The position numbers were made by a program, and so were the translations under genes. Of a stretch of DNA of 64,000 bases, positions 1 through 11,426 are shown piece by piece. This DNA is from Cadophora sp. MPI-SDFR-AT-0126 (taxonomy: Eukaryota; Ascomycota; Leotiomycetes; Helotiales; Ploettnerulaceae): NCBI GenBank assembly GCA_020747065.1, contig JAGMVK010000002.1, positions 3,100,001 through 3,164,000 on the forward strand, written 5' to 3'. Each line of letters opens with the position of its first letter. The first letter of the stretch is position 1. The notes below the pieces were generated by a model, which was not told the origin of the DNA, did not search any database, and was given only the letters and a program-made list of their open reading frames with translations.

Positions 1-378
1 CCTTGTGGTCAGATGGATCCAGTTCATTGCAGCCAATCACTCCTTCACGCCTCGGTGGTGGCGTCAAGTTGATGCAATAAGCCTACAATGAAACTATGAA
101 GTACTCGCATTGATGTAGAAATGGACGAATGAATGGGTAGGATAGTATGGCTCGGATACATTATAAATGTGCCATTCATGTGCTCTGCATATCAGGCGAC
201 ATGACTCTCTAATGGTCGGGTAATGAGTTATGCGATAATCGCCACGGATATTTCCAGCACACTGACATGCCCGACCAACAGCCCAGACAAGTATCTCTAT
301 TGTGATAGACAGCAAAGCAAACAGCAAGACCACAATATATTCTGCACCGCTAATCCATCTCGTCGACAAAGGTTATAC
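1..378. other. No supported gene
   Basis: Open frames here are short and have no recognisable domain. I see no RNA gene, repeat or clear promoter. Confidence 0.4.
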
Positions 379-1034
379 TCATTCATCTGAAGAGGTCCCT
401 AAACAAATCCAAATCTGAGTTTTTGGAGGTCTGGACCGAACACCCAATCTCCTTCTGTCCCGGGTCCTACCTCGGGACTTAATTCGGTTTTTACAGGTAT
501 TCTCGCCCATGTCTGACAGCTGGGGCTCGACAGTCGAAGATTGCTGAAGGAATGAATCTCCTGCTGAACCAGGTCTGCTCTCTGACGCAAGAAATCCGAA
601 TAGATTTCTCGATGATATTCCCATGTTGCAACAAATGATTGCAGAGCTTCTTGATTAACGGAACAGCCCTGATGAAAAGGTAATATGTGGCTTATACTTG
701 TCAGCGATGTAGCTCTACTACATAGGAAGAATGCTTACATGTCGACAACCTTGGTAGGGGATATACGCCGTTTCATCTCAAACTTTGCGGTATCTCCTAC
801 AGCGTTCCACAATCTGCATTGTATTTCGTCTTCGTCCGGTTTGATAAAATCTCCAACCTCCTTGGGCACTGTGGAAGGTATGGCTATGCCGCCGGTTCTG
901 AAAACCTGGAGCGGATTGCCAAGAGTTACTGAACTCCAAGGGCTGTAGGGTGATGGTGGGACGATAAGAACATGGAATTCGATCGTTGAGGTTGGTTCGA
1001 GCTTGGCTGATGAGAAGGCGTTGTTTTGGAACAT
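379..1034 (-). CDS. Possible spliced hypothetical gene
   Basis: Two minus-strand open stretches, 1034-735 and about 664-379, look protein-like. The first ends at a good donor (GTAAGC just below 735) and the second follows a CATCAG acceptor near 665, so they could be two exons. With these sites the phase leads into a frame that stops early, whereas a more helix-like frame (encoding RQRADLVQQEIHSF) needs another junction. I therefore cannot fix the gene model. No domain recognised. Either a small hypothetical gene or a decayed one. Confidence 0.25.
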
Positions 1035-1870
1035 GGTGAGAGGTAGAATGACTGCTGTAATTCAGGTCTTGTGTTCTGATGGTCCTCGCGAGCAAATATT
1101 GAACTTCTTCATGGGAACCAGCCTTTTGACATGCAGTCCTCCGGAGTTTAAGGGTCGGTTAGACTTCACAGGATCCAGAGGGGTTGCCTAACTCGAGCCT
1201 TAGTGGTCATTCATTATCAGGTGTGCACACGGAGGGTGCCAAGTTAAAGAATCATTCATTGTCGGAGAATATCTTCTTGGCGGGGTATAGCCCATGCCGT
1301 TTTTCCAAGACAAAAGTCAAATGGAAGGAACCTGGTGAACAATTTGGGTGATAACGTTGACCGTACCTCAAATGTCTGGAAATATTGAGTGCGCCACCCT
1401 GCCAGCCTACGCATTTTCACCTGGTTAGCCAAACCCGGGCCTGGCTTGGTGCCTTCCGATTGGTGAGGATACTGTACGGTATGTATGCACTCCACCCTCA
1501 TTCGGCAAAAGAAAAAGAAATACACAATACCGTGGCTGATCAGGGTCTTCATTGGAGACGCCGCGAAAAGACTCACTGGTTATTACGTCTTTTCAAGGAT
1601 CATGCTGTCTCAAATCCTAGGTATTACAGACAAAGATTGCCACCCTCCCCCCGAAGTACTCCGTAAATTGCATGAACCGACGGCCGGTACCTTTGCGGTG
1701 ATGAACAATTCTTCACAGACATTCGCGTATTCTCACCCCCGCTTATCAGCCTAGCACATGGCAAGCGACAGCCACGCTTATGTAGCACTGACATGGGCCC
1801 ACTTCTGATCTGGTGAATTTACGAATGCCAGCCAGGATGCAGGGATGCCTGTTGGCGCCATCTCACTCAA
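1035..1870. other. No supported gene
   Basis: Only short overlapping frames on both strands. No domain, RNA gene or repeat recognised before the minisatellite. Confidence 0.35.
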
Positions 1871-2105
1871 CCCACCTCGTTTTTGCAGCACCATCCACTT
1901 CGCTTTTGCACCACCATCCACCTCGCTTTTGCAGCACCATCCACCTCGTTTTTAGAGCACCATCCACTTCGCTTTTGCACCACCATCCACCTCGCTTTTG
2001 CACCACCATCCACCTTTTGCAGCACCATTCACTTCGCTTTTGCAGCACCATCCACCTCGTTTTTAGAGCACCACCCGCTTCGCTTTTGCAGGTCCACCTC
2101 GATCC
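1871..2105. repeat. 23-bp minisatellite
   Basis: About ten imperfect tandem copies of a 23-bp unit of the type TTTTGCAGCACCATCCACYT plus CGC. Variants swap GCAGCACC for GCACCACC or AGAGCACC. It lies just before the start codon of the gene at 2133. Frames crossing it read as low-complexity peptides and are not genes. Confidence 0.85.
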
Positions 2106-2132
2106 GTTGTTTTATTTTGCTCCTACGTCACA

Positions 2133-3453
2133 ATGTTAGCCTTGCATTATTCCGATCGAGGCTCGAGCATACCCTTGGGCAATCCACTTTCTGATAAAGA
2201 GTCAATTCACAAGCTTTCCTACTGCATCAAACCCGATCAGTGGTTCGCGTTCAAATGTCTCTTTACGATACGCACCTGGAAAGAGATCACTCCCAATCTT
2301 CTGAACAAGGAGGAAGTCGCGGGGAAAACACAGACCGGTGGCTGGGCGCCAAGGAGGGGTAGTCGTTTATTGAAGATTATACAAGAAGCGCTGAATGAGG
2401 ACACGCCCGCCAGCTCGTGGTGGAGATCCCTCTACACTCAAAACAAATCACTAAAATTAGTGATCATCTTTGGGCTGATATATGTCGACTGGATAGACAA
2501 CTTCAAATCCCCAAAGAAAACGCCGAACCCGGAAAACGATAAGGAGTTGAAGTCGGAGAAGCCCAATCCTGAAGAGGAGGCGAAAAACTGGCCGACGGCT
2601 GTAACTGACTTCGCCCTGGAAGAGTTGTCAAATATAGCGCTTCCTCCTGTAATGAATGATGGGATGAATGCGTATGAAGGGAGGCTTGCAAAGAAGAGTG
2701 AAAAGAAGCGTAAGAAAGGTTCGTGACCGACCGCATAATACGACTTGGAAACAGTGCTAATATGAACTCAGAAGGAGACAAGAATGAAGATGAGCAACAC
2801 GCATCTAAGCGGCCGCGAACAGAACCAGAGCATGGTTCACCGGACAGAGATTTAACGGATCATGACCATCTTCCGTTGGCATCGGTGGTGTCACATATAC
2901 AAGGTTGGTCACAAACTGTCCTTAGCGGATTCTAGGCTCATCAGAACGAATAGATGATCAGCAGACACAACCAGCTCCACAGCTAAATCCTAAGCCGAAT
3001 ACCAACCCAGAGTCATGCCCAGAATCAAACCCGGAATCAAACCCAAACCCAAATCCAGAATCAAAGTCAGAAAACGAGTTGCAATTTCAGACCTTTGGGT
3101 TGTCTTTCAAAGAACTGACCGAGTGTCTTCGGGGGCGCCTGGGCAAGAGGTGCGCTGTGAAAAAGCTTGGCCAGTCACCAGAGTCAGCTATACGAATAGA
3201 TGCATACGGGAAGAAATCGGGAATGGTTTTAACATTCCAAGGACAAACAGCCAAGAATATGGCGAAGCGGGCTGAGAAGTCTCCTAAGCATCCCCAATAC
3301 TCCGTGAACTCCGGAGTTGTCCACAGCTATATGCTAGAATTGGAAGAGGAGGAAGAGATGATGAAGTTAGAGTATGTTCAAGGATTTGCAATCACCTCGA
3401 TACAGCCAGATGTTTTGCTACATATGACGATAACCGGGTTGCATAAGGACTAA
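2133..3453 (+). CDS. Hypothetical spliced gene, 3' end displaced by a transposon
   Basis: Product not recognised. Exon 1 (2133-2718) joins exon 2 at 2772 through a normal 53-nt intron 2719-2771 with a CTAAT branch site and CAG acceptor; the frame continues exactly. A second very short intron is needed to reach the last exon: either 2904-2935 (32 nt) or 2885-2925 (41 nt); both keep frame. The protein of about 410 residues has a basic stretch after residue 180, a nuclear-type KRPR motif near residue 210, an Asn-Pro-Glu-Ser low-complexity linker and an acidic EEEEE patch. The last residues to the TAA at 3451-3453 are read from a truncated Tc1-like transposon; the likely original end lies beyond it, at 4398-4538. 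Confidence 0.55.
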
Positions 3454-4263
3454 CTCTATGCCCTCCCTTCTCTTCAACTCAATGTATCCATGAATCACGG
3501 GCACGGTGTGTTGACAGTAGGACTCTTGGTTTATAGAGCCCCAATCCTTTTCCCAAAAGATCCCAGGGCCCTGGGTATGCCCGTGGAAGCAACCCCAGAA
3601 CATCCAGCCTTTCTTCTTTTGATGCCGCTCTACCATACAGGTCTCGTCCCACTCCTCTCCTGCTCTCCGGGTAACCCAAGTACGTGTATGCCTTCCTCCG
3701 GTAATCCAAGTCTCGTCGGTCCAAAGTATCCGGTACCATTGCTCCATAGTCCAGTCCTTGTGGGCTTCAGCCCACGCGAGCCGGATCTTTCGATTTGTCT
3801 CTGAAATCGGAGGCTTTCGCATAGCCAGGCGTCGGTGGAAGCCCTCCTTCGCAAGGGCAGTACGAATAGCGTCCTTTTTGACACCAAAATCGAGTACCGT
3901 AGCTAGCTGGGCATAAGACATTCTTCGATTTGCTTTACTAGCACATACGAACTCGACTAACTCTTCGATTTGAGCTTGCGTAAGGGCAGGGGGGCGACCG
4001 GATTTCTTCTTCGGCGTAGCTCGAGTGTTACAGGCATAGTATATCTGTCGAATCGTAGGATTAAAAGGTAAGTAGGCTTGAATTCGAGAATAAGACCAGC
4101 CAATTGCGTGAAGAAGAACGATATCGCGGCGTTGATCGCGTGTAAGCTCAGGGGCTTTTGTATATCGAGTCGAAGTTGAAGGAAGCGCAGGCAAAGGTTG
4201 CTCCGAGGGTACAGAAGGTACAGAAGGTATAATTGGAGAATCCATTATATGGAAGGCATTCAA
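3418..4263 (-). pseudogene. Truncated Tc1/mariner transposase
   Basis: The 281-codon frame begins MNAFHIMDSP and has an N-terminal helix-turn-helix region (about residues 35-130, including KKKSGRPPALTQAQIEELV) followed by the start of a DDE domain (first Asp in ILWTDETWITGG, then GWMFWGCFHG). It breaks at LVLMQ, exactly where the family continues with the second catalytic Asp (DNAPxH). The remaining residues and stop come from flanking DNA, so the second and third catalytic acids are missing and the protein cannot be active. Family usual length is about 340-370 residues. Confidence 0.85.
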
Positions 4264-4395
4264 TTGATGTTGATATCATGAGAATCTACATGAATTGCAG
4301 TAGAGACGTGTACAAGACGCATTTCTATAGTGTTACCCCTTTAAGTTAAGCTCAGAACCCCCCCCTGGAGTACCCACCGCCCCTCTGACAACACT
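3433..4395 (-). mobile_element. Tc1/mariner-like element, 3' truncated
   Basis: The element reads on the minus strand. Its 5' end is probably at 4395 (AGTGTTGTCAGAGGGG) next to a TA dinucleotide at 4396-4397; a second TA at 3431-3432 marks the left junction. The left terminal inverted repeat and 3' part of the transposase are absent, so the element was cut down during or after insertion. A poly-C run near 4360-4370 lies in the 5' end region. Host coding sequence seems to resume at 4398. Confidence 0.7.
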
Positions 4396-4538
4396 TAACC
4401 GCTGTACCTCCGTATGCAGCGAACCAGGGTTCTGATGGGACATGGATGCGTGATCTCCCAGACCTCGGCATAGAGCAGCGAGATGTGGACCGTGCGGAGA
4501 AAAGCAACGTATTCTCGTTAGAGCCGGGGAGCCATGAG
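4396..4538 (+). pseudogene. Severed 3' end of the gene at 2133
   Basis: After the TA at 4396-4397 a 46-codon open stretch (ACC at 4398 to TGA at 4536-4538) is in the phase needed to continue the ATA codon at 3430-3432 of the upstream gene. It encodes a hydrophilic tail with WMRDLPDLGIEQRDVDRAE. The join is inferred from phase and the TA site only; 46 open codons can occur by chance. Confidence 0.4.
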
Positions 4539-5508
4539 GCGACAGGTTGAGTTTCTCATTTTCAAAGTTGGTGTGCCATGGATGCGGTCGAGCCGCCGTT
4601 ACCTCCAGTTGATGGAACAGTAGCCGAAGAGCAGCTGCAGGTCTCTACGCATCTGTCACATATCAATTCCATTATTGGCCTCGGCCTCCAATGCTGTGGC
4701 TGCCCCTCAAGGGTCGGTTTCAGTAACCTGCAGCTGATGGAATTCGGAATTCCGCCTCAGTCCCCCGTTCTGGCGTCGTCAAAAAGCATTGCACTTTGTC
4801 GCGGCCGATGCCACCGAACCCAACCTACACGTACAGATCGCCATCGTCACGATAGATCCCGGTCAGTGGTACCTTGACATGCTTAGCAGCAACTGGACGT
4901 ACTCTATCATTGGTGAAGTGTCGGTTGCCAAGGCGGAATGGAATTTTAAACGACCTGCTCCAGGAGGTGGGCGCTGATGGAGAAATGTATAAGAGGAGAG
5001 TAGAACCCTTCTTATAAGAATTCTAATTGAGATACCTGAGAGTCTATCACCCAAACGTAATCCCAGAAACGCCTCAGCTCATCAACCACTTCACCATTTT
5101 GGTCTTCAAGCAATACAGCCAGAAACCTCCAATCACTAACTACTTCTGTACTTACAACGTACCAAGACAACCACATCTTCACCAACCCAAATTGCAGACT
5201 CATAAGACCCTGCAGTTCCTTTGGGCGGACAGTTTCCTCGATTCATTCCCTGCAAAACTATTCATTTCACGCTTGATACATCGTCCCATACGATCTCGAC
5301 ATCCGCAAGCCAGCAATTATCGGTTCGAGACCTCTTGTCTCAAAGCATCGGCAGACACACTGGAATTTGGCAATTACCAGTCCTAGACGTCTTGCCTCAT
5401 AGCAAGACACAACCCGGCACACTGGCAGTTACGGCACAAGCGCCAGGCCAGGCCTGGGGACGTTGGGCTGAGCAGAACACACACCATTCGATCCAAACCT
5501 TCTTCACA
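4539..5508. other. Intergenic and leader region
   Basis: Short frames only (for example 4578-4877 and 4789-4977), none with a domain. The part from about 5000 is pyrimidine-rich and may be promoter and 5' leader of the zinc-finger gene; an in-frame open stretch runs back to 5221 but the start at 5509 is better. Confidence 0.4.
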
Positions 5509-7426
5509 ATGGACATTTCTGGTATTGTTGAGTCATACGACCCGAGGGCAATCCCATCAGCAGCACCTCCTCGAACGATAATAGAGCCCCAGTATGCTTC
5601 GGCGCAGACATGTTGTGGGGCTACAACACACAACATGATAGTGCCAAATCAGCAACCACAACAGCACAATCCATTCAGTTTTGGTGGGTACTCTGGGCCA
5701 GACGCAAACATGATCGTTCCGGCTTTTGCGAACTGCAACTTCATTCAGCAAAGACCACTCCCCCGCTTGATGCAAGTAGACGACGATGGAAGTCGACAAG
5801 TCTCGTACCCTCGAACGTCTCGAACGGCCTTTGTTGAAGAACACCACAGCCAGAGCCCACCGATCAAGTCTGAATCGATGTGGCCTCTCCCGAATACTAC
5901 TCCAGTGTTTCACAATTCCGAAATCAAGACTTCTCCAACATCGACTCAGGCGCAAGAAGTCAACTTCGGAACAGAAGTCGATACGCTCATGAAGGCCATC
6001 CAGGCAAAGGCGCAAACTACTCCTCTACTGGCAACCTCCTCTGCTGAACAGATCAGACCTGTGGTAGGTGCTTTCCATTCTCCCATTTCGCCACAAGCTA
6101 CTTCCCAGATCCGAACGCAAGCTCAAAGAGAGACATCGAAGTACAAGCTCACCCATGCTGTTCTTTAGGAAGATTCAAGTAGTCCGAAGAACTCGAAGAA
6201 ACGTTACCAATGCACGATTGCGAACTGCAGCAAGAGTTTCTATCAAAAGACACACCTGGACATTCACGAACGAGCTCATACCGGAGTTAAGCCATACGTA
6301 AGAGAATCCAATTACAAATCCAATACGGCCTGCTAACGCCTATACTACTAGCCATGCAAAGAGCCTGGTTGTGGTCGAACGTTTTCTCAGCTTGGAAACT
6401 TGAAGGTATGCTAGACATCTGTGATTCTCCAGATGGAATACCACCCACACTCAAGGACTAAAATCTAACATCATCTCTACAGACTCACGAACGCAGACAC
6501 ACTGGAGAGCGTCCATACCAGTGTGAAATTTGCGGAAAGAGATTCGCTCAAAGAGGCAATGTCCGCGCCCACAAGATCGTCCACGACCAGTCCAAGCCCT
6601 ATCTTTGTCGCCTCGACGACTGTGGCAAGCAATTCACCCAACTGGGCAATCTCAAGGTACGTTATTTTTGGCCTTCTGGAAGTACATCACAATTCTCCAT
6701 TACGGCAAGCGCATAGTGGCGATTTCCACCTCCGTTTCAACTTAGGTCCCCCACCCACAATATGTTTACTTCTTCGCTTGTACCCCTCCAAACAACCATC
6801 TGCTCAGCCACACCCCCTTGAGCCACTCTTATCACACATGCATGATGGATATTCCTTCCCTATTGCTTAGCTCAACCCTACCCAAGCCAAATGAAACATG
6901 GTTTAAGACGCGATCCAAGCTGACGATCGTACCTTAGTCACACCAAAACAAATTCCATATCGAGACCATCCGGAAGCTAACCGCCAAGTTCGCCTCTATC
7001 AAAGACGGCGATATTGTGCTTGCAGGCGATAAGGAGCTGTGGGAGTACTTCGCCAACCTGTACAAGAACAGCAACAAGGGCATCAAGGGCCGCGGCAAGG
7101 ACCGTAAAGTCGGCTCCTCGTCCAGCATGTCTCTCAACTCCGGTATGCGCAGCGTGGGTGTCAGAAGAAGGTTTAGCACGGCGGGCTCCGGCCGCAGTAA
7201 CATGATTGCTGGTGTCGGTGGTATGGGAGGCCATGGCGGAGGACGAGGTGAGGGTGGTCAGTACGACATGTTTGATGTGGATGATAGGAGTCAAAGTGGA
7301 CATTCCCACAGTATCAGTAGAGGTGCAAGTTCGGTTGGGACATGCTACGAAGATGCGCCATCTGATGGGTATGAAGACCATGGAAGGGGCACCAACAAAT
7401 TGGCGTTTGGCGACAGAATATACTAA
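5509..7426 (+). CDS. C2H2 zinc-finger transcription factor (Azf1-like)
   Basis: Likely a nuclear DNA-binding regulator. Five exons (5509-6063, 6169-6297, 6352-6405, 6483-6656, 6938-7426) add to 1401 nt, all phase 0, giving 466 residues. The first intron, 6064-6168, contains the TAG that ends the long first frame. The N-terminal half is Gln/Ser/Pro-rich; four C2H2 fingers span about residues 195-305: CTIANC...H, CKEPGC (QLGNLKTHERRH), CEICGK...H and CRLDDC (QLGNLKSHQNKFH). The tail is Gly/Ser-rich. Finger spacing and the [14 protein letters not shown] motif match a conserved filamentous-fungal family often named Azf1 by similarity; targets unknown. The 281-nt last intron is long for this genome. 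Confidence 0.88.
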
Positions 7427-7767
7427 TTCTCGTCGTCGAGGGTGACGTGGGGTGGAGATGCGGGAGGGGCGAGGTACTAGAATTGTAGCTATACAACGGC
7501 GCGTGTACACGAAGCAAGAACACTCAAAGCGCCATTTACGACTGTTCAAGAGAGATGAACGAGATACGACCTGGAGAGAGCATGGAGTAAACGCGCAACT
7601 CAGCAAGCAATGCAAATGCTACATCATCACTACCGAAAACGATGAATGCCACGTGGTTCTTGATGTAGATTTGGAGGGATGGATGTTTGGATGGGGAAGG
7701 TTGTGGATAGGGTTGCTCGGCTCGTCTGCCCCAAGTCCTAAGAATTCCCGGTCCAGAGTTACGGTCT
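7427..7767. other. 3' region of zinc-finger gene
   Basis: No gene recognised. Open frames here are shadows. Confidence 0.4.
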
Positions 7768-8226
7768 TCATCGCTTTTTTGTGTTCATCCACGGATAGTC
7801 AACCGGTTGAGGCGCCTCGAGCCTTCGATTCCGTGGGAGTCGGGGGGAGTCGGTGAAGTCTGGGACGTCCACGATATGCGCCAACAGTCTCACAGTTCGC
7901 CGCGACAAAGCCTCGTGAGCCTCCTTGACGCCTTTGATCATCTTCAACATCTCGGCATCCAGATTCATCTTACTTCTTGTATTGCATCTTACCACCTCCT
8001 GCATCAATCCCTCCCGTATCGCCACCTCCTCCGTCTCGTCGCCCTCATTTTGCATCTCCCTCCTTCTTATCTCTTCTAATCTCGTCTTCTTTCGTCTGCT
8101 AGGTGTTTTTGTCTTTCTCTCAGCTTCTGGGCTTTCTCCTCCTGCCTATCCTTTAACCGCTTCTCCTCAATCTCGAAGGGCAAGACGGCTTTGGATATTG
8201 CGAACGAAGGAAATGTGATCAGCATG
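7768..8226 (-). pseudogene. Frameshifted coiled-coil protein gene
   Basis: From the ATG at 8226 the minus strand encodes about 49 residues that turn into a charged helix (EIEEKRLKDRQEEKAQKL and RQKHLADERRRD) and stop. A second frame, open from about 8145 to 7768, continues the same type of helix (RLEEIRRREMQNEGDETEE ...) for some 100 residues. The two look like one coiled-coil protein broken by a one- or two-base indel near 8085. No GT-AG intron fits between them. Function unknown. Confidence 0.4.
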
Positions 8227-8779
8227 CAGAGTTTGCTACGGGAGCGTGATACGTATGAGAGCTAGAGAGCAACAGCTTGAGAAGCAGAAAGCACCTCACA
8301 GGAGGGGCGGGGGTATTGTGAACGCGCCCGTATTTTTGATACTGAAGGGTTGTCACTGGAATGGCCAAATGCAACAACCGCGAATAGAAAATTACATAAA
8401 ACCTTCTCTCTTTCAAGCGGTACTATACGTGGACTTAAGCACTGCATGACTTCACCGAAGCGTCAGTATTGCAATAACATAACAACAAGAGTTTCCACCA
8501 TAAGTTCTTAACTCTGAGTCTCAACTTCACACCCTTAGAGGACTACTGCTTCTAAAAATAACACAAATGGAGTCCGAATTCCCAGTCATCAGACCAGACC
8601 CTATTTTAATCTCATCTACGCTTGCCTGGTAGGATCTTTTCTATTATTATCTTGCTTTGCTGACTTAGTTATCTCCATTACTAGAATGAAGGCTCTCATT
8701 ACAACAATAAAACTCTAGTGGCGCCCCTCGGAATTGGACGCCCTCTGTTCATTCACAATACGTATAATCACATCATACG
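8227..8779. other. Intergenic, upstream of ferric reductase
   Basis: No coding potential recognised; presumably holds the promoter of the plus-strand reductase. I could not see a convincing GATA-type iron-regulator site. Confidence 0.4.
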
Positions 8780-10992
8780 ATGGACGCATCAGTCTGGGCT
8801 TGTTGCGGCGTCGTAGGAGCATTCATTATCTACTATCCCCTCTCTCTTTTCTTATCCAAAGGCTATCCAGTATCTGTAGCTATCTTACGAAGATACATAT
8901 CCACGCCCCAAATTCTTCGCAAGCTGCGGCTAGGGTCTATCCGTGGGAGGAAGTTGTCGGTAAACATACACGGAGCAGGCATTATCACGCCTCTTTATAT
9001 TATTCTGGCGGCAGTGGTGTTAATTCTCAACATCGTTGTCTTAGCTCTGTCAGCAAAAAGCCGTAACTTGCTGATTTGGCGCTCGGGACGAGTCATTACG
9101 TTTAATCTTTGTATCTTGATTGTAAGTGGGAGACAAAGTTTGTTTTCTGATAGTCCCGGTATTGCCTACGAATTTCAAGCATTCTTCCACAGGTGGTTGG
9201 GAAGGGTAGTATTTCTTGTCGGCATCATCCACGTCGTGATTGCACTTGTACCTTATCAGACTGGCGGATCTATTCTATCGCCTCGACCACGTATCGCAGG
9301 CTTCACGGTTTGTAGCTCTTTCTTTTTGAGGTCTATATTACTGATGGCCATGGATCTAGGCTGCATTGGCACTGTTTGCTCTTGTACTCTCCTCGTTCTC
9401 TTCTGTTCGTCGGACGTTTTATGAAGTATTCCGCTACAGTCATGTCTTCTTCGCAGCTGTTATCGTTGTAGCTGGTTTCATCCACCTGACACCTATCGGC
9501 GTATCGAAGCCTTCAGCTATTTTGTTCATTATTACTGCATCGATGTACTTCTTGCTCTTTAGCATGAGAACAGGCATGCTTATACTTCAACGGGCACCTG
9601 TATTAGTAGATCAAGGGGATGGTCTACTCAAAATTGAATTACAACTATTGAAACCAATCAGAATTTCTGCAGGACAACATATTTGGCTACGAATACCATC
9701 CACATATTATGCGTCCTTTGCGGAGTCTCACCCTTTCGTCATCGCGTCTTGGGAGAAAGCCGAAGATGGAAAAGTTAAAAGAATAACGATTCTTGTCGAC
9801 CCGAAGAGGGGATTCACGAGAAAACTCAAGATGCTTGTAAATCACAACTCACTGACATTCCAGCACCTCGACAGGCTTCTGACTGATGAGAAAGCCGAAT
9901 CAAAACTCTACAGAGAGCTGGGTGCGAGTGCAAGTATTGAAGCAAAGGTTTTGAAAGAATTGAGAGCTCAAACAAGAAAGCGCTACAATCAACTGGAAAA
10001 TGATATGAAGGCGGAATTAAGATTGTTTAAGCACGCTTTCTTTGATGGACCTTATGGACGGCCAATCAGGGCCGAAGAATTTGGCACAGTTATCTTGTAT
10101 GCCACAGGTATTGGGATCGGAGCACAGCTTGCTACTGTCAAGCATTTACTGGAAAGTAGGGAAGCTGGTACTGCTAAAACACAACGTGTAACACTCCTTT
10201 GGGAGGTCGACCACGTGTTTGTTGGGTACGATGCGGAAAACGAAAAGCACTTTGTAAAAAACGATACCGCACAACAAATGGTAAAAGACTTGTTGCAACA
10301 AGACTGTGATCGGCTTTCCAGGCTAAGACTAGATCCTGCGGCGACTTTTCAGTATAGATCCGGCTGGCAAGGCGCGCCACCAGAGCAAGGTTATGTAAGG
10401 TCTGATCTACATTCCTCTAAATCTGTTGCTAATCATTTACAGATGTTTCGATGCACGAGATACGTTAGAAATAAACCTCAGCATGTAGAACTTGACCTCG
10501 ACGAAAATGACGAAGATAATCACAGCAGCGCAGATACTTTACGAACTCGATACCGCGGACTTAATCCTGAAGCTTCTTTAGAAAGCCAGTTGCAGCACGA
10601 TAACTGCAGAGGTAGAATCTTGGTTTCTGGTGAGTATCTAGAACACCGGATCACACTTTTGCTGACTTCGTATAGTCTGTGCCAATCCAGAGTTCGCAGA
10701 TTCAATCCGTAACTTCGTTGCTACTAAGGATCTCCATCTACACGAGCACGAATTTCGCCCAGAGAGGTGGCCTAGAGTGAAAAGAGAACAGGAAACAGCT
10801 GGGAACGAATATCCCGCAGAAAGCGAAAAGACCATCGGATACAAATACCGGCCAGCAGATGAAAAACCTATTGGATATGCAGAGCAAGGAATCGCTGGGA
10901 ATGAATATTCTGTAGGGAACGAGAAGACCATCGGATACGAATACCAGGCAACAAATGAAACGACTATCGGATATAGATATTCGGCAAACTGA
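8780..10992 (+). CDS. Ferric reductase-like transmembrane oxidoreductase
   Basis: FRE/NOX-type membrane enzyme expected to move electrons from NAD(P)H via FAD and two haems to extracellular ferric (or cupric) ions. Three exons (8780-9307, 9360-10629, 10676-10992; introns 52 and 46 nt, phases 0 and 1) give 704 residues. Seen: several membrane helices in residues 1-270; haem-ligand histidines in FFHRWLGRVVFLVGIIHVV and FRYSHVFFAAVIVVAGFIHL; FAD motif HPFVIAS; FDGPYG; NAD-binding segment ILYATGIGIGAQL; and the C-terminal SVCANPEFAD after the last intron. The loop between FAD and NAD parts holds a long charged insert (LDRLLTDEKAESK...). After residue about 645 comes a repetitive tail with four IGY motifs. 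Substrate is inferred from family only. Confidence 0.92.
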
Positions 10993-11426
10993 GCATGTTG
11001 TGCGGGGTTGGACTTCATTTAGAAAAGTGATGTCATTAGAACAGAGCATTTAGTCTAGTTCCTACTCTGCGCCATCAATTATTGACAGTATCCCGGTGCA
11101 TTTGAAATGAAACGAAAATGTATTGACTACATGGGATTCGAGAATATGGCATGACGTATACAGTAGACCAGTTCCTAAATCTTAAGTTACTAGATACCCA
11201 TGAAGGTTGCACATCTCGTTGACCTCACCGGCCGGACATACGCTTCATACAGGGGTTGCCAGGTCTTGTCAGTGAGCGTCAGAGCAACCGCATGAATGTC
11301 AGCATGAGTAACTTAATACAGTCGTTGTAAAATAAAGCCACTCATTGTCACACTTTATGTTGTCGCCACCAGTCATCCGCTGACTTTTGGACACGACAAT
11401 TTACTCGTCAGCAATGCTTCAAAGAC
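10993..11426. other. Intergenic
   Basis: Terminator of the reductase and promoter of the next plus-strand gene; nothing else recognised. Confidence 0.4.

Noticed and set aside
1813..2194. Overlapping frames on both strands across 1813-2194 with HHPPRF- and WMVLQK-type repeats
   Set aside because: They are readings of the 23-bp minisatellite in different frames, not genes.
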